A stretch of DNA of 7,676 nucleotides, from NCBI GenBank assembly GCA_919902475.1, contig CAKKRA010000096.1, positions 1-7,676 of the forward strand. Reading direction: 5' to 3'. The notes beneath the pieces are model-generated. The model had not been told where the DNA came from, did not search any database, and saw only the letters and a program-made list of their open reading frames with translations. The DNA is from Nitrospiria bacterium. GTDB lineage: Bacteria; Nitrospirota; CAKKRA01; 9FT-COMBO-42-15. Shown piece by piece: positions 1 through 6,534 of the stretch. Each line of letters begins with the position of its first letter. Within the stretch, counting starts at the first letter, position 1. A program made the translations under genes and the position numbers.

Positions 1-1
1 C

Positions 2-226
2 TTTTCCAACAGGGACTGGTTCCTCCAGCCCATAAAGACAGGCAAGACATATATTACTGATTTTTATAAATCTGTAATGACAGGCGCCCTATGCATAACT
101 GTTTCTGCGCCAATCAGAAATATTGAAGAAGAGATAGTAGGCATCTTTGGAATGGATATAAAATTTGAAGAGCTGTTGAAAATGGTTAATGACACAGATT
201 TTGAAGAGGAGGTTATACAAAAATAG
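2..226 (+). CDS. PDC/Cache-type sensor domain protein, C-terminal part (5' end outside window)
   Basis: The open frame enters from the left edge and stops at a TAG at 224-226, giving 74 residues. It reads through RDWFLQPIKTGKTYITDFY, then TGALCITVSAPIRN and EEIVGIFGMDIKFEELLK. This is the usual second half of a PDC/Cache ligand-binding fold: an R-W-F start, a 'Y-I-T-D-F-Y' strand, an 'I-T-V-S-A-P-I' strand and a closing 'G-I-F-G-M-D-I' strand with helix. Cache domains sense small ligands, usually outside the cytoplasm, in kinases, chemoreceptors and cyclic-di-GMP enzymes. Here the protein ends about 15 residues after the domain, so no output domain follows; any membrane or signalling part would have to lie upstream. 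The stop is only 3 nt before the leuC-like start, so the two are probably co-transcribed. Fold family is fairly secure; ligand and role cannot be told. Confidence 0.7.
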   Translation, partial: FSNRDWFLQPIKTGKTYITDFYKSVMTGALCITVSAPIRNIEEEIVGIFGMDIKFEELLKMVNDTDFEEEVIQK

Positions 227-229
227 CAA

Positions 230-1483
230 GTGGGAAAAACGATTGTTGAAAAGATAATGAGCGAACATTCAGGCAAAGATGTTAAAGCAGGTGATTTAAC
301 CATTGCAAAGGTGGATGCAGCGCTTCTGCAGGACGGCACAGGACCATTGGCAGTTAAACAGCTTGAAGGTATGAATTTAGTAAAGGCTGCAAACCCTGAG
401 AGGACATTTATATTCATAGACCATGCATCGCCGAGCCCGCGAAAGGAGCTTTCAAATGACCATAAAATCCTCCGCGCTTTTGCAGAAAAGACAGGGGTTA
501 AGCTCTTTGATATTGGAGAGGGCGTATGCCATCAGATTGTTTCAGAGCATTATATCAATCCCGGCGATATCTTAGTCGGCGCAGATTCGCATACATGCAC
601 AGCAGGAGGTCTTGGCGCATTTGCAACTGGCATGGGTTCTACTGATGTAGCTGTTGCGATTGCATTAGGCAAGACATGGTTCAGGGTTCCAGAGACTATA
701 AAGATAAACATAAAAGGTAAATTCAAAAAGGGAGTTTATGCAAAGGATGTAATTTTATACATCATCGGCAAGATAGGCGCAGACGGCGCAACATACAAGG
801 CATTGGAATTTGCAGGGCCTGCGGTAAAGGCAATGTCTATTTCAGAAAGACTTACGCTCTGCAACATGGCTGTTGAGGCAGGCGCAAAGACAGGCGTTGT
901 TGCATCAGATGAAAAGACAAAGGCGTATTTAAAGGCTAATGGCAGGCTTAAAAAATACCGCAAGATAGAATCAGATAAAGATGCAGTGTATGAGCAGGTT
1001 ATTGAAATAGACGCTGCCAAGCTTTCACCGCTGATTGCATTTCCTCATACAGTTGACAATGTAAAGGATGTTAAAGAGGCAAAGGGCATAAAGGTAAATC
1101 AGGTTTTTATTGGCACATGCACAAACGGCAGGCTTGATGATTTAAAAATTGCAGCAAAGATTTTAAAGGGCAAAAAGAGGCATGCAAATACAAGGCTTAT
1201 AATTACGCCTGCATCAAAGGATGTGTTTCTGCAGGCAGACAAGGCAGGTTATATTAGAACCTTCATAGAGGCAGGCGCAGCAGTAACATCTGCTGGCTGC
1301 GGGCCATGTGTCGGCGTTCATGCAGGCATACTTGGAGACAATGAGGTCTGCCTTTCCACACAGAACAGAAACTTCAAAGGCCGGATGGGCAATCCAGAAG
1401 GCCAGATATTCCTCTGCTCCCCTGCAACAGCAGCAGCAAGCGCCATTGCGGGCGAGATAGTTGATCCGAGAAGATATTTGTAA
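230..1483 (+). CDS. leuC: 3-isopropylmalate dehydratase large subunit (aconitase family, LeuC/HacA type)
   Basis: 417 residues, the length of the short archaeal-type LeuC/homoaconitase large subunit. The family enzyme isomerises 2- and 3-isopropylmalate in leucine synthesis using a cytoplasmic [4Fe-4S] cluster. Seen: the D64-H65 motif, the aconitase signature around A118-DSHTCT-T124 followed by GGLGAFATGMGSTD, and the cluster ligands C297 (GTCTNGR), C357 and C360 (GCGPC). Also present is the QNRNFKGRMG substrate loop at 378-387. The GTG at 230 is chosen because it gives the canonical MGKTIVEKI start; a GAGGAGGT stretch lies at 205-212, a rather long 17 nt upstream, and the next ATG (257) would cut conserved residues. 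The gene begins 3 nt after the sensor stop and is followed after 49 nt by the redox cluster, not by leuD. Homoaconitase or another hydro-lyase of the family cannot be excluded, because specificity lies largely in the absent small subunit. Confidence 0.9.
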   Translation: MGKTIVEKIMSEHSGKDVKAGDLTIAKVDAALLQDGTGPLAVKQLEGMNLVKAANPERTFIFIDHASPSPRKELSNDHKILRAFAEKTGVKLFDIGEGVCHQIVSEHYINPGDILVGADSHTCTAGGLGAFATGMGSTDVAVAIALGKTWFRVPETIKINIKGKFKKGVYAKDVILYIIGKIGADGATYKALEFAGPAVKAMSISERLTLCNMAVEAGAKTGVVASDEKTKAYLKANGRLKKYRKIESDKDAVYEQVIEIDAAKLSPLIAFPHTVDNVKDVKEAKGIKVNQVFIGTCTNGRLDDLKIAAKILKGKKRHANTRLIITPASKDVFLQADKAGYIRTFIEAGAAVTSAGCGPCVGVHAGILGDNEVCLSTQNRNFKGRMGNPEGQIFLCSPATAAASAIAGEIVDPRRYL

Positions 1484-1509
1484 AGATGTTGACTGATTCT
1501 TTTTAAAAA

Positions 1510-1524
1510 CCTTTCAATGAAAGG
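1510..1524 (+). promoter_or_regulatory. Small hairpin overlapping the ribosome binding site of the aldo/keto reductase gene
   Basis: CCTTTC (1510-1515), loop AAT, GAAAGG (1519-1524) form a perfect 6-bp stem with a 3-nt loop. The right arm contains the first part of the Shine-Dalgarno sequence AAGGAGAG (1521-1528) of the gene starting at 1533. If it folds in mRNA it could lower initiation. The stem is short, so it may be chance. Confidence 0.35.
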
Positions 1525-1532
1525 AGAGACAA

Positions 1533-2726
1533 ATGAATCGTCGCGATTTTTTAAAGACATCAACACTAACAGCAGCTACCCTCGCAGTTTCACCCCTTCA
1601 GGCTGATGCAGCCAAAGACAACGACAAACCTATTGTAAAGAGATATAAGGAGATCGGTAAAACAGGCATTAAGATGAGCGACATCTCCTTTGGCACAACC
1701 AAGCTTAATTCATCCTCCATGATTCTACGCGCAATAGACAGGGGGATAAATTATTTTGACACCGCTCCTGATTACGGCCCTGCTGAAGATCATATTGGCG
1801 AGGCAATGCCAAAGATTAAAAGGGATAAAATCTACCTTACATCCAAGATGTGCAGACCTGAAAAGGGAGGCCATCTTCCGTTTGGAAGCAAGAAAAAGGA
1901 TTATATTGAAGTTGTTAATAACAGCCTTTCAAGGCTTAAGACTGATTATCTTGATATCTGCTTTGTCCATTCTGTCGGCTCTATGAGCAAGGATAAAAAT
2001 GAGGAGATGAAGCGGCTTTTTGATGAGGAGATGTTTTCTGCTGCAGATGAATTAAAAAAGGCGGGCAAGATAAGATTCTTAGGGGCAACCTCTCACGGTC
2101 CGGACAACATGGAATCTCTTATGATGGAGGCTGTAATGTCAGGCCGTTTTGATTTAATTATGCTGGCCTTTAATTTTATGAAGTTTCCAAAGGCGCCTGA
2201 GGTAATAAATGAGGCCAAGAAGAGAAGCGTTGGCGTTATTGCAATGAAGACGCTCGCAGGGGCTAAGGATACAAAATTTGATGCAAAGGGAGAGGCATTT
2301 GAGCCTGCTGTTTTTAAATGGGTGTTAAAGCACCCTGAGGTTGACGGCCTTGTTATAACATTCAATACAGTCTCTGATTTTGACCTCTTCCTCAGCGCCT
2401 CTGGCAAGGAATTTACTGCTTCTGACCAGAGGATACTTGATAAATATGCGCAGATGTATGGCAAGGAGTATTGCAGGGCAGGGTGCAGTGATTGCGAGGC
2501 GTCCTGCAAAAATGGCGTTGGGATTGCCAATATATTAAGATATGAGATGTATTTTAAGGACTATGGCATGGAAAAAAGGGGGATAGAATCATACGCCCGT
2601 TTAAAGGTAAATGCCAAGGTATGCATTGATTGCAATGACAATTCCTGTTCAGGCGCCTGTCCCTATGGCTTGCCTGTGAATGAGCTTTTGCGCAAGGCGC
2701 ACAAAGACCTCTCTATAAATGTATAA
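1533..2726 (+). CDS. Tat-signal aldo/keto reductase with C-terminal ferredoxin-like Fe-S tail
   Basis: 397 residues. The N-terminus MNRRDFLKTS followed by TLTAATLAVS and an alanine-rich cleavage region (about 24-27) is a classic twin-arginine signal, so the protein is predicted to be exported folded with cofactor. Residues ~36-290 are an aldo/keto reductase barrel with the full catalytic tetrad visible: D76 and Y81 (FDTAPDYG), K105 (YLTSK) and H146 (DICFVHS). The tail carries two four-cysteine groups, C314/C318/C321/C325 and C364/C367/C372/C376, each followed by G(V/L) or P-Y-G, suited to one or two Fe-S clusters. Start: AAGGAGAG at 1521-1528, close before the ATG. The stop overlaps the next ATG (TAATG), so the two genes are translationally coupled. 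Family enzymes normally use NADPH, which is not expected outside the cytoplasm; inference: electrons may arrive through the Fe-S tail. Substrate unknown. Confidence 0.88.
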   Translation: MNRRDFLKTSTLTAATLAVSPLQADAAKDNDKPIVKRYKEIGKTGIKMSDISFGTTKLNSSSMILRAIDRGINYFDTAPDYGPAEDHIGEAMPKIKRDKIYLTSKMCRPEKGGHLPFGSKKKDYIEVVNNSLSRLKTDYLDICFVHSVGSMSKDKNEEMKRLFDEEMFSAADELKKAGKIRFLGATSHGPDNMESLMMEAVMSGRFDLIMLAFNFMKFPKAPEVINEAKKRSVGVIAMKTLAGAKDTKFDAKGEAFEPAVFKWVLKHPEVDGLVITFNTVSDFDLFLSASGKEFTASDQRILDKYAQMYGKEYCRAGCSDCEASCKNGVGIANILRYEMYFKDYGMEKRGIESYARLKVNAKVCIDCNDNSCSGACPYGLPVNELLRKAHKDLSINV

Positions 2727-3643
2727 TGGCTAATTCGCTGACATACAGACTTCTGCTTCTATTGCTTCTGCCTGCTGTGGCAGCAGCAATATACATTAAG
2801 GGTCAGAAATACGACCCTGCCCTGATTAATTTTAAATCTCTCAGCGAAGGTTCTTCTTCAATAACCTTTCCCCGTGAAATAGAGGGCTTCAGCATTGGGA
2901 GCCAGCCGCGCAGGTATAATAAAGAGAATCTCTATGAATATATCAACGGCCATGCAGAATATTTTATTGGAGCTGGTTTTGTCAGCCTCTCTGTAGGTGA
3001 ATATACAAAAAAGGGTTCAGAGCAGACTCAGCCTGATGCTACTGCAGAAATATATGATATGGGAAAAGATATCCATGCATTTGGTGTAATAGCGGATGAA
3101 ACAGGAAAAGATTACAAAGAAATCAAGATAGGCGCAAAGGGCATTAAGAGCCCTCAGGGAATAAGTTTTATTAAAGGCCGCTATTATGTAAAGATAAGCA
3201 GTTTTACTAAGGATGCGCCTTTGATAAAAATTGCTGAGGCTGTTGAAAAGAATATCAGTGAAAAGTCTGATGCCTTTTCAGCCTTTTCAAGATTTCCTGC
3301 GCTTGGAGAGGTCATTGGCACAAGGTTTATTAAAGAGGCATACAGGGGGCTGGACTTTCTGCCAAATGTGCTTGAAAGGGAGTACAGGGTCAATGGCAAA
3401 AGGATACAGGTATTTCTTGTTACAGGGAGTGAAAAGGAGATGGAGAAGCTTGGAGCAGCATTTTTTGATTTTTTCAAGAAGTCAGATATTAAGTATCAAA
3501 CAGTAGAAAAATACAACAAGAGGTTTTATAAAATAATTGACCCCTATGAGGGCGACTGGTATCTTCTGCCATCTAACGATGCTCTGTTCGGCATCTACGG
3601 CGCTGCTGATGATGATTTGGTGAGGCAGTTTTCCCTTCATTAA
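2726..3643 (+). CDS. DUF6599-like protein with N-terminal hydrophobic signal/anchor
   Basis: 305 residues, starting in the TAATG overlap with the aldo/keto reductase stop. A basic-hydrophobic N-terminus (YRLLLLLLLPAVAAAIYI, about 7-24) predicts a Sec signal or a single membrane anchor, placing the rest outside the cytoplasm. The core carries the block NLYEYINGHAEYFIGAGF (68-85) and then AEIYDMGKDIHAFGVIA (107-123), which I recognise as the hallmark of the DUF6599 family, a set of uncharacterised proteins. There is no cysteine in the whole protein, so it holds no Fe-S cluster or disulfide and is not a haem c carrier. It lies between two Tat-exported redox-like proteins, suggesting a structural or substrate-binding partner of the exported complex. 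That role is inference from context; no enzymatic motif is evident. Family assignment is from memory of the motif, moderate certainty. Confidence 0.75.
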   Translation: MANSLTYRLLLLLLLPAVAAAIYIKGQKYDPALINFKSLSEGSSSITFPREIEGFSIGSQPRRYNKENLYEYINGHAEYFIGAGFVSLSVGEYTKKGSEQTQPDATAEIYDMGKDIHAFGVIADETGKDYKEIKIGAKGIKSPQGISFIKGRYYVKISSFTKDAPLIKIAEAVEKNISEKSDAFSAFSRFPALGEVIGTRFIKEAYRGLDFLPNVLEREYRVNGKRIQVFLVTGSEKEMEKLGAAFFDFFKKSDIKYQTVEKYNKRFYKIIDPYEGDWYLLPSNDALFGIYGAADDDLVRQFSLH

Positions 3644-3644
3644 T

Positions 3645-3680
3645 CCTCTCCCCTTTGGGGAGAGGGTAGGGTGAGGGGGA
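3645..3680. repeat. Intergenic hairpin plus G-rich repeat unit (copy 1)
   Basis: A perfect 9-bp inverted repeat, CCTCTCCCC (3645-3653), loop TTT, GGGGAGAGG (3657-3665), runs into a G-rich tail ending GGGTGAGGGGGA at 3680. The segment 3659-3680 matches 6353-6374 at 20 of 22 positions, so this is a dispersed repeat. It begins 2 nt after the DUF6599 stop. It lacks a following T-run, so it is not a classical terminator, though the stem could stabilise the upstream mRNA end or dampen read-through into the next gene. Confidence 0.65.
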
Positions 3681-3726
3681 TTTGTAATTGATTATGCCAT
3701 CTAAACACAATAAAAAAGAGCCTGCT

Positions 3727-4686
3727 ATGGACAGGCGGCAGTTTTTGAAAAAAACAGCAGCAACCTGCGGCCTTGCTGGGGGCGCTGGTCTTATTGCATA
3801 CCTTTTTTACAGCAATGAGCCTGTGCGCAGGCAGGCTGAAAAGATTTATACCTTTAAAGACTATCGTGTGCCTGATTCAGTCATCCATCCAAAGCTTGCA
3901 ATAATACACGGCAAGGATGCAGAAAAGATGACTAAAGCTGCACTTGACAAGCTCGGCGGCATCTCACGCTTTATAAGCCCCGGAGAAAAGGTGCTTATAA
4001 AACCCAATGTCGGGTGGGACAGGCAGCCTGAGCAGGCAGCAAACACCAATCCTGAGATTGTCAGGGCTGTTGTAAATCTCTGCAAAGAGGCAAAGGCCTC
4101 TGAAATATGGGTTACAGATGTTTCCATAAACGACCCATACAGGAGCTTTGCAAGGTCAGGCATAGAATCTGCAGTTCAGAAGGCTGGCGGAAAAATAAAA
4201 TTTACAACAGAAAATGATTTTGTCCTATCTGATTTAAAAGGGGAGATATTAAAAATTTGGCCTGTCAGCAGGTTTTATCATCAGGTTGATAAGGTTATCA
4301 ATATTCCGGTTGTCAAACACCATTCTTTGAGCAAGTGCACCATAGCAATGAAGAACTGGTACGGGGTTCTCGGCGGCAGGAGGAACCGCCTGCATCAGAA
4401 GATAGATGCCTCTATTGCTGACCTTGCCTCTGCCATTCGGCCTACATTAACGATTATTGATGCTACGAGGGTATTGAAGCAGAACGGCCCTACAGGCGGC
4501 AATCTCTCAGATGTCTCTTTGGAAAATACCATAATAGCAGGGCTTGATGAGGTTGCCCTTGACTCATACAGCCTCAGGTTTTTGGAGCTTAAGGCAGAGG
4601 ATGTCCCATTTATCAGGATTGCAGAAGGCCGTGGCATCGGCATTTCAGACTGGAAAAAACTCAACTATGTTGAAATTAATGTTTAA
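3727..4686 (+). CDS. Tat-signal DUF362 domain protein
   Basis: 319 residues from the ATG at 3727. MDRRQFLKKTAATCG followed by a glycine/alanine hydrophobic stretch is a twin-arginine signal, so export is predicted. The body has DUF362 landmarks: KPNVGW (92-97), then NTNPEIVRAVV, the strand NIPVVKHHSLSKCT (about 192-205) and MKNWYGVLGGRRN (208-220), and IIDATRVLKQNGPTGG. Only three cysteines are present (about 14, 119, 204) and none are spaced for an Fe-S cluster, unlike DUF362 proteins with ferredoxin domains. The frame stays open upstream to ATG 3694 and TTG 3688. I prefer 3727 because Met then directly precedes the DRRQFLK motif, as in the aldo/keto reductase. However, the ribosome binding site there (AAGAG, 3716-3720) is weak, and GAGGGGGA at 3673-3680 could serve the upstream starts. 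The biochemical function of the family is unsettled; context suggests a redox or maturation partner. Confidence 0.82.
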   Translation: MDRRQFLKKTAATCGLAGGAGLIAYLFYSNEPVRRQAEKIYTFKDYRVPDSVIHPKLAIIHGKDAEKMTKAALDKLGGISRFISPGEKVLIKPNVGWDRQPEQAANTNPEIVRAVVNLCKEAKASEIWVTDVSINDPYRSFARSGIESAVQKAGGKIKFTTENDFVLSDLKGEILKIWPVSRFYHQVDKVINIPVVKHHSLSKCTIAMKNWYGVLGGRRNRLHQKIDASIADLASAIRPTLTIIDATRVLKQNGPTGGNLSDVSLENTIIAGLDEVALDSYSLRFLELKAEDVPFIRIAEGRGIGISDWKKLNYVEINV

Positions 4687-4703
4687 AAAGGCAGAGAAGG
4701 CAG

Positions 4704-6218
4704 ATGCTTAAGTATCTTACACTGCGTAATATAAGACGGATATATTCGGTATTCTTCTTTTTCCTTTTTATATTTCTTGTCGGCATTACGGACTTCAGAA
4801 ATATGAGGGGATATGAGGTCTCTCTATTCCTTGAGCTTGACCCTTTGATTGCTGTCTCAACACTTTTAACGAGCTGGACTTTATATAAGGGCATGGCTTT
4901 CTCTCTTTTTATAATTATTGGCACATTTTTCTTTGGCCGCTTTTTTTGCTCATGGGTATGTCCCATGGGCATACTTAATCAGTGGACAAGCCATTTTTTT
5001 AACAAGAGGAGGCTTTCAGAGGATTTTAAGGTAAATGCCTATCGCAGCAGTTACAGGCTGAAGTATTATATTCTCGCTGTCTTGCTTGTATTAGCCCTCT
5101 TCGGCACCCTGCAGACCGGTCTGTTTGACCCTATTGCAATAATTACGCGTTCTGCTGCCATAGCATTATACCCTGCTCTCAATTATTGGAATGACGGCCT
5201 GTACCTAAACAAACCAGTATTCCACGGAGGGATTTTTATAGCCCTTTTGTTTCTTGCAATAATTTTTGCAAACAGGTTTTTGACGCGCTTCTGGTGCAGA
5301 ACGCTCTGCCCGCTCGGCGCTCTTCTCGGCATTCTTTCAGCCATGTCTGTTCTAAAGATATGGCGTGATGTTGATAAATGCACTGATTGCCAGAAATGCC
5401 TTCAATACTGTCAGGGCGGATGCGACCCGCACAGCAATCTAATGGCCAGCGAATGCCATGTTTGCATGAACTGCATAGAGCAGTGCCCTGAAGGAGCACT
5501 ACATTACGGGCTTCCCAAGGCAGTAAGCTCAATTCATACACCGATTGATGTCAACAGGCGAAGGCTGATAGAGAGCGCGGTTGCAGGCGCATTTCTCTTT
5601 CCAATGATGCGAAGCGTTGTAACCTCTCAGACAATTCCTCAGCACAGTGTTATCCGCCCCCCGGGCTCTATACCTGAAGAGGATTTTCTGCGGCGCTGTA
5701 TAAAATGCGGGGAGTGTATCAGGGTATGCCCCACGAATGTACTTCAGCCTGCCATCTTAGAGGCAGGGCTTGAGGGTATATGGACGCCGATACTTATAAA
5801 CAAAATAGGCTATTGCGAGCATAATTGTGTATTATGCAGCCATGTATGCCCAACAGGCGCTATTGTCCCTCTCACAGTTGAAAAAAAGATCGGCAAACCA
5901 CCTTTTCAAAAACCGGTTAAGATTGGCACAGCCTTTTATGACCGCGGCAGATGCCTTCCGTGGGCAATGAACATAGAGTGCATTGTATGCGAAGAGGTAT
6001 GCCCTACATCCCCAAAGGCGATCTGGTTTCAGACCGTTGAGATAAAACAAAGGGACGGCAAAAAGAAGCTTCTTAAACAGCCCTATCTTGACACTGACCT
6101 TTGCATTGGATGCGGCATCTGTGAAAACAAGTGCCCTGTGCGCGACCAACCTGCAATTCGTGTAACATCAATAGGCGAAACCCGCTCAAGAAATAATCAG
6201 ATGATTCTCGGAGACTAA
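4704..6218 (+). CDS. NapH-NapG fusion: membrane polyferredoxin, putative quinol dehydrogenase
   Basis: 504 residues. The first ~270 resemble NapH: hydrophobic segments at about 12-28, 64-80, 121-137 and 173-190, the paired motifs C82-x3-C86-P and C198-x3-C202-P, then two [4Fe-4S] sets (C226/229/232/236 and C251/254/257/261). Residues ~283-300 (VNRRRLIE then SAVAGAFLF) look like the twin-arginine signal that normally starts a separate NapG, here internal. The rest is NapG/MauM-like with four more sets: C332/335/338/342, C371/375/378/382, C417/426/429/433 and C467/470/473/477. NapH and NapG pass electrons from menaquinol or ubiquinol to periplasmic reductases; this protein probably does the same in one chain. 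The start has AGAAGG (4695-4700) close upstream and lies 17 nt after the DUF362 stop. No nitrate reductase (napA) is in view, so the acceptor is more likely the cluster's own exported aldo/keto reductase. That link is inference. Confidence 0.87.
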   Translation: MLKYLTLRNIRRIYSVFFFFLFIFLVGITDFRNMRGYEVSLFLELDPLIAVSTLLTSWTLYKGMAFSLFIIIGTFFFGRFFCSWVCPMGILNQWTSHFFNKRRLSEDFKVNAYRSSYRLKYYILAVLLVLALFGTLQTGLFDPIAIITRSAAIALYPALNYWNDGLYLNKPVFHGGIFIALLFLAIIFANRFLTRFWCRTLCPLGALLGILSAMSVLKIWRDVDKCTDCQKCLQYCQGGCDPHSNLMASECHVCMNCIEQCPEGALHYGLPKAVSSIHTPIDVNRRRLIESAVAGAFLFPMMRSVVTSQTIPQHSVIRPPGSIPEEDFLRRCIKCGECIRVCPTNVLQPAILEAGLEGIWTPILINKIGYCEHNCVLCSHVCPTGAIVPLTVEKKIGKPPFQKPVKIGTAFYDRGRCLPWAMNIECIVCEEVCPTSPKAIWFQTVEIKQRDGKKKLLKQPYLDTDLCIGCGICENKCPVRDQPAIRVTSIGETRSRNNQMILGD

Positions 6219-6320
6219 TTCTTTTTCAGGCTTCCCTGTTGGTCTCTCTTTGGAAAAGAGTGATTAAACAGCAATCATCTTTGACGCCGCCAGAGACGAA
6301 GAAGAGAAAAATTGCGCCTG

Positions 6321-6374
6321 TCCTCCGCAGTAGCCTTGCTACGGAGGATAGAGGAGAGGGAAGGGTGAGGGGTA
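6321..6374. repeat. Intergenic hairpin plus G-rich repeat unit (copy 2)
   Basis: TCCTCC (6321-6326) pairs with GGAGGA (6343-6348), and GTAGC (6330-6334) with GCTAC (6338-6342) around a CTT loop, leaving a 3-nt bulge. The tail 6353-6374 matches 3659-3680 at 20 of 22 positions (GGAGAGGG, then A for T, AGGGTGAGGGG). As in copy 1, a stem-loop precedes the G-rich tail, but the stem sequence differs. Confidence 0.6.
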
Positions 6375-6504
6375 CTTTTTTATGCCTGCAATGATGAGGC
6401 TGTTTATAAGGCTCATGCAGGGCTTAAAAGGGATTGCGGATTTTTGTGATTTACAGGTAGAGGTTATTAAGGAGCGGGGGGAGACTGATTTTTCAAGGCC
6501 AGAC
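6373..6504. repeat. Direct repeat copy A, left of the toxin-antitoxin pair
   Basis: Matches 7316-7450 in the same orientation. From the ATG at 6382 the first 45 nt are identical to copy B; the remainder carries scattered substitutions and a 4-nt length difference. The identical part holds an imperfect hairpin: CCTGCA (6385-6390) with TGCAGG (6416-6421), continued by TGAG (6395-6398) with CTCA (6412-6415). Origin unknown; it could be a miniature mobile element, a duplicated gene remnant or a structured RNA. Confidence 0.75.
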
Positions 6505-6534
6505 CTTTTCCTTTATTCAACCCTCTGACCTCTT

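Larger units (their letters stand above)
6219..6530. other. Gene-poor stretch between the NapHG fusion and the toxin gene
   Basis: I see no convincing gene in these ~310 nt. They contain a weak hairpin CTCTTT/AAAGAG at 6246-6260 with no T-run, the hairpin and G-rich repeat at 6321-6374, and copy A of a ~130-bp direct repeat (6373-6504). Genes on either side converge here (fusion on +, toxin on -). No strong intrinsic terminator is visible for either. Confidence 0.6.

Noticed and set aside
1489..1518. Possible promoter TTGACT ... TTCAAT before the aldo/keto reductase
   Set aside because: The -10 is poor, and the implied start near 1525 would cut off part of the ribosome binding site.
3645..3665. 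Hairpin after the DUF6599 gene as an intrinsic terminator
   Set aside because: The stem is strong but is followed by a G-rich tail, not a T-run, and the same tail recurs elsewhere, so repeat element is the better call.
6493..6515. Weak terminator candidate AAGG-CCAGA-CCTT followed by T-rich DNA
   Set aside because: Only 4 bp of stem, and the T-rich stretch is interrupted by C residues.
6382..6528. 48-codon open frame beginning MPAMMRLFIRLMQG in repeat copy A
   Set aside because: The same frame is stopped after 16 codons in copy B by a 4-nt insertion, substitutions between copies are not biased to third positions, and the product is not recognisable. GAGGGG about 9 nt upstream could serve as a ribosome binding site but is part of the dispersed repeat.
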